Of a stretch of 64,000 nucleotides of DNA, positions 61,697 to 64,000 are shown piece after piece; the stretch's first letter is position 1, and every line of letters begins with the position of its first letter. This DNA is from JANNSO01 sp964485395 (GTDB lineage: Bacteria > Spirochaetota > Spirochaetia > Treponematales > UBA12059): contig CAZAJF010000023.1 of the NCBI GenBank assembly GCA_964485395.1, forward strand, positions 1 through 64,000, given 5' to 3'. The notes below the pieces were generated by a model. The model was not told where the DNA came from. It made no database searches and saw nothing but the letters and a program-made list of their open reading frames with translations. The translations under genes and the position numbers were made by a program.

Positions 61697-62797
61697 TTAT
61701 TTCCCCGCGGCGCCGTAGCATAATTCCTTGCGTATATTCCTTCTCGAGATAGCCAGCGAGAAAAGTTCTTCGATAAGTTCTGCATAAGGAAGGCCGCCAG
61801 CCTCGCACATCTTGGGAAACATGGAAATAGATGTGAATCCCGGAATCGTATTGGCCTCGTTCAGGAATATTTCCCCAGTTTTTTTGTCCACGAAAAAATC
61901 TATTCGAGCCATTCCCTGGAAACCGGCGACGGTATACGCCTTGGCGGCGATTTGCACGATTTTCTCGCGCTGCGCCGATTCCATTTCTGCGGGAATGACG
62001 AAGCTCGCGCCGTTGGGATCGGTATATTTTGCGTCGTAATCATAATATTCATGAGTTGGAATAACTTCGCCGGGAGCGAAGCTTGTTACTTTCTCGTTGC
62101 CGATGACCGAGCACTCGATCTCGCGCGCCGCCATGAACGGCTCTACGAGAACTTTGGTGTCGAAACGCAACCCTTCCCTGACTGCGGCCTCGAAGCCGGC
62201 GCGGTCGCTAGCCTTTCCGGTTCCAACGCTGGATCCGGCGCGCGCGGGCTTGACGAAAACGGGCCAGCCGAAGGTTTTTTCCGATTGCTCCATGAATGAC
62301 TCGAGTCCCGGTTCCTGAAGCTCGTGCGACTGGATGGAAATAAAAGGAACGATGGGCAAGCCGGCTTCGCGCCACAAGATCTTTGCGAGAGCCTTGTCCA
62401 TGCCTATGGCGCTCCCCTGAACGTCCGCGCCGACGTAGGCGAGATCCGCGCACTCGAGCAACCCCTGCACGGTGCCATCTTCTCCGAAGGTGCCGTGCAG
62501 CACGGGGAAGACAAGATCCAGCTGGATGTCCGAGGACCCGTAAGCCCCGTATACACGGAGTCCCTTTCCGGGGGCTATTACCACGAGCGGGGTTTCGGTT
62601 CGCAGTTGCAGCGGTTTTTCGGATTCGCGGCAATTGGCTAAAACCGCGTCGGGTTGCAGGTGCCATGATCCTTCGCGCGAGATGCCGATGAGGTATATCT
62701 TATGTTCGGGCTTTATATGCCGTACGATGCTTGCCGCGGACATAAGCGATACTTCGTGCTCGCCTGATTTTCCGCCATAGAGTATTGCTACTTTCAT
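61697..62797 (-). CDS. ddl: D-alanine--D-alanine ligase
   Basis: ATP-dependent ligase of 366 residues making the D-Ala-D-Ala end of peptidoglycan precursors. The ATP-grasp has ILYGGKSGEHEVSL, PVLHGTFGEDGTVQGL, VKPARAGSSVG and EANTIPGFT near the C-terminus. The start at 62797 overlaps the murE stop by one base (TGATG), so both are translated from the same mRNA. A ribosome-binding site AAGGAAG precedes it. Confidence 0.95.
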   Translation of the reverse strand: MKVAILYGGKSGEHEVSLMSAASIVRHIKPEHKIYLIGISREGSWHLQPDAVLANCRESEKPLQLRTETPLVVIAPGKGLRVYGAYGSSDIQLDLVFPVLHGTFGEDGTVQGLLECADLAYVGADVQGSAIGMDKALAKILWREAGLPIVPFISIQSHELQEPGLESFMEQSEKTFGWPVFVKPARAGSSVGTGKASDRAGFEAAVREGLRFDTKVLVEPFMAAREIECSVIGNEKVTSFAPGEVIPTHEYYDYDAKYTDPNGASFVIPAEMESAQREKIVQIAAKAYTVAGFQGMARIDFFVDKKTGEIFLNEANTIPGFTSISMFPKMCEAGGLPYAELIEELFSLAISRRNIRKELCYGAAGK

Positions 62798-64000
62798 CAA
62801 ACTTCCTTCGTGCCTGGGAATCCCATTTCCGCGAGCGCTTTTTGGGCTTCCGCGATTTCGTCCCAGGGAATCGTTCCCGCTGCCTTGATTATAGTGTTTT
62901 CATGGCCTTTGCCAAGGAGCAACACTATGGAATCGCGTTTTGCGAGCGAAAAAGCCATGCGGATGGCTTGGGCCCTGTCGGGAATGAGGAACAAAGATTC
63001 TCCCCGAATTTTTTCCTTGCAGCCGGCCGCTATATCCTCGAGGAGCGCCATGGAATCTTCGCCTCTGGGGTCTTCGTCCGCGAGAATGACCATGTCGCAA
63101 TATTTTGAGGCGATGGCTCCCTGCGCCGGTCGTTTCTGCGTATCGCGTTCGCCGGCCGAGCCGAAGACGCAGATTACGCTGCCTTTCGCCCTGCTGCGTA
63201 TGCTCGGCAGTATCGCCTCGAAACTGGAAGGCGTGTGGGCGTAATCCACCAATACTTCAAAATCCTGGCCGGCTTTGATGCGCGTCATGCGGCCCCGTAC
63301 GGGGGTAAGTTCGGGCAGCAGGTCTACGAGTTCGTCCACCGGCATGCCCGTAAGCTTATGCACCACCAGGACGGCCGCGAGGGTATTCTCGACATTGAAC
63401 GCACCCGGCAGCTTGATGTTCGCCGCCTGGTAGCAATCCTCGAAGCAGAGCATGAATGTGGATCCTGTTTCGGTTTCGTCGATTTCCGTAGCCGAAAGCG
63501 TAGCTCCCCCCGAGCGCACCGAGTAGGTGTATACCGGTTATTCGGTAATGTCGGCAAAAAATGCGGCGCTGGGATCGTCAGCGCAGACGACGCCGAAAGC
63601 GGGCACGGAAAGCCGCTTGCCGCCGATGGTTTTTTCTTCGAGGCTCGAGTCGAGCGCCTGGAACAGCCGCGCCTTGTCGTCGCGGTAGCATTCCCAGGTG
63701 CCGTGGAATTCCAGGTGCTCGTGCCGCACATTGGTCATGACGCCCACGTCGAAGCGCACGTCTCCGAGGCGGTTCGTGCGCGGGGAGAGGCCATGGCTGG
63801 ATGATTCGATAACGGCGTATTCCATTCCGTTATCCACCATCCGGGCGAGTTTTTCGTGGATCGTCGTTGCCTCCGGCGTCGTCTGGTGGTCTGGATTGCG
63901 CTCTACGGTATCGGCCACTTTATATTCGACAGTAGAGACGAAACCGGCCTTGAAGCCGGCCAAGGTCAACAGTTGCGATATGAGCCAGACGGTGGTGCTT
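62797..64000 (-). pseudogene. murE: MurE (muramoyl-tripeptide synthetase) gene with an in-frame TAA, partial
   Basis: Adds the third residue (DAP, Lys or Orn) to UDP-MurNAc-L-Ala-D-Glu. The 5' end lies beyond the window, which begins in TTVWLISQLL, just after the P-loop GKT. Codons DITE-TAA-PVYTYSVRSG at 63538-63540 interrupt the frame; before it ERNPDHQTTPE and IESSSHGLSPRTNRLGD, after it DYAHTPSSF and ADEDPRGED are clear MurE motifs in the same frame. So this is one gene with one nonsense codon, possibly AAA, CAA or GAA in the original. The downstream ddl overlaps its stop. Confidence 0.85.

Noticed and set aside
57650..63540. Reassigned stop codons or selenocysteine
   Set aside because: TGA, TAA and TAG all serve as ordinary stops at clear gene ends here, the two internal stops differ, no Cys is expected at either residue and I see no obvious SECIS-like hairpin after the TGA.
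1..64000. tRNA, rRNA, CRISPR arrays, insertion sequences, prophage
   Set aside because: Intergenic stretches were checked for TTCGA-type T-loops, repeats with regular spacers and transposase or integrase motifs; none were convincing.

Overview
The window reads as a chromosome segment of a fairly GC-rich, Treponema-like spirochaete. The strongest evidence is a complete cytoplasmic-filament gene (cfpA, 52208-54283). It lies in the same neighbourhood I recall from Treponema pallidum: pyruvate phosphate dikinase, a hypothetical gene, cfpA, a von Willebrand A lipoprotein-like gene and a pallilysin-related gene. Many signalling proteins (class III cyclases, GGDEF/EAL, SpoIIE, hybrid kinases) and sugar uptake genes suggest a free-living or gut-associated organism rather than a reduced pathogen. 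I see no rRNA, tRNA, CRISPR array, phage or insertion sequence.

Layout. 0-9.6 kb: a PAS histidine kinase, an ICMT-like membrane methyltransferase, an NlpC-like protein, an adenylate cyclase/LolA-like/FAD reductase operon, and an MFS efflux pump with its TetR regulator and a tandem operator. 9.6-16.1 kb: a second FAD reductase with a GH127 glycosidase, a degenerate membrane cyclase, and a PAS-GGDEF-EAL protein. 16.4-23.8 kb: flavodoxin, M29 aminopeptidase, solute-binding protein, an HxlR-EamA-DinB operon, aminopeptidase P and an amino-acid oxidase-like protein. 23.8-32.2 kb: a sugar module with an unusual regulator (half ABC ATPase fused to a LuxR DNA-binding domain), a xylose-type ABC transporter (xylF/xylG/xylH-like), then a second sugar-binding lipoprotein paired with a hybrid histidine kinase. 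32.2-36.6 kb: GtrA, dtd and an operon of two cyclase-homology proteins plus a diguanylate cyclase. 36.6-45.0 kb: one-carbon and purine genes (folD, folE2, purH N-half, rlmJ; purH C-half on the other strand), an aminotransferase and a SpoIIE phosphatase. 45.1-48.4 kb: a small membrane protein, miaB, LapA and SPOR proteins. 48.4-58.1 kb: the cfpA locus. 58.2-64 kb: a hypothetical gene, TPR and HD proteins, ddl and the 3' part of murE.

The points that most deserve attention are: (1) the ABC-ATPase/LuxR fusion directly upstream of a transporter whose own ATPase is its clear paralogue; (2) four genes whose start codon sits exactly at the predicted +1 of a good sigma-70 promoter, suggesting leaderless mRNAs; (3) two housekeeping genes, ppdK and murE, each broken by one in-frame stop codon (TGA and TAA) with homology continuing in frame; (4) PurH split into two separate genes; (5) an operon of two divergent cyclase-homology proteins and a membrane diguanylate cyclase.
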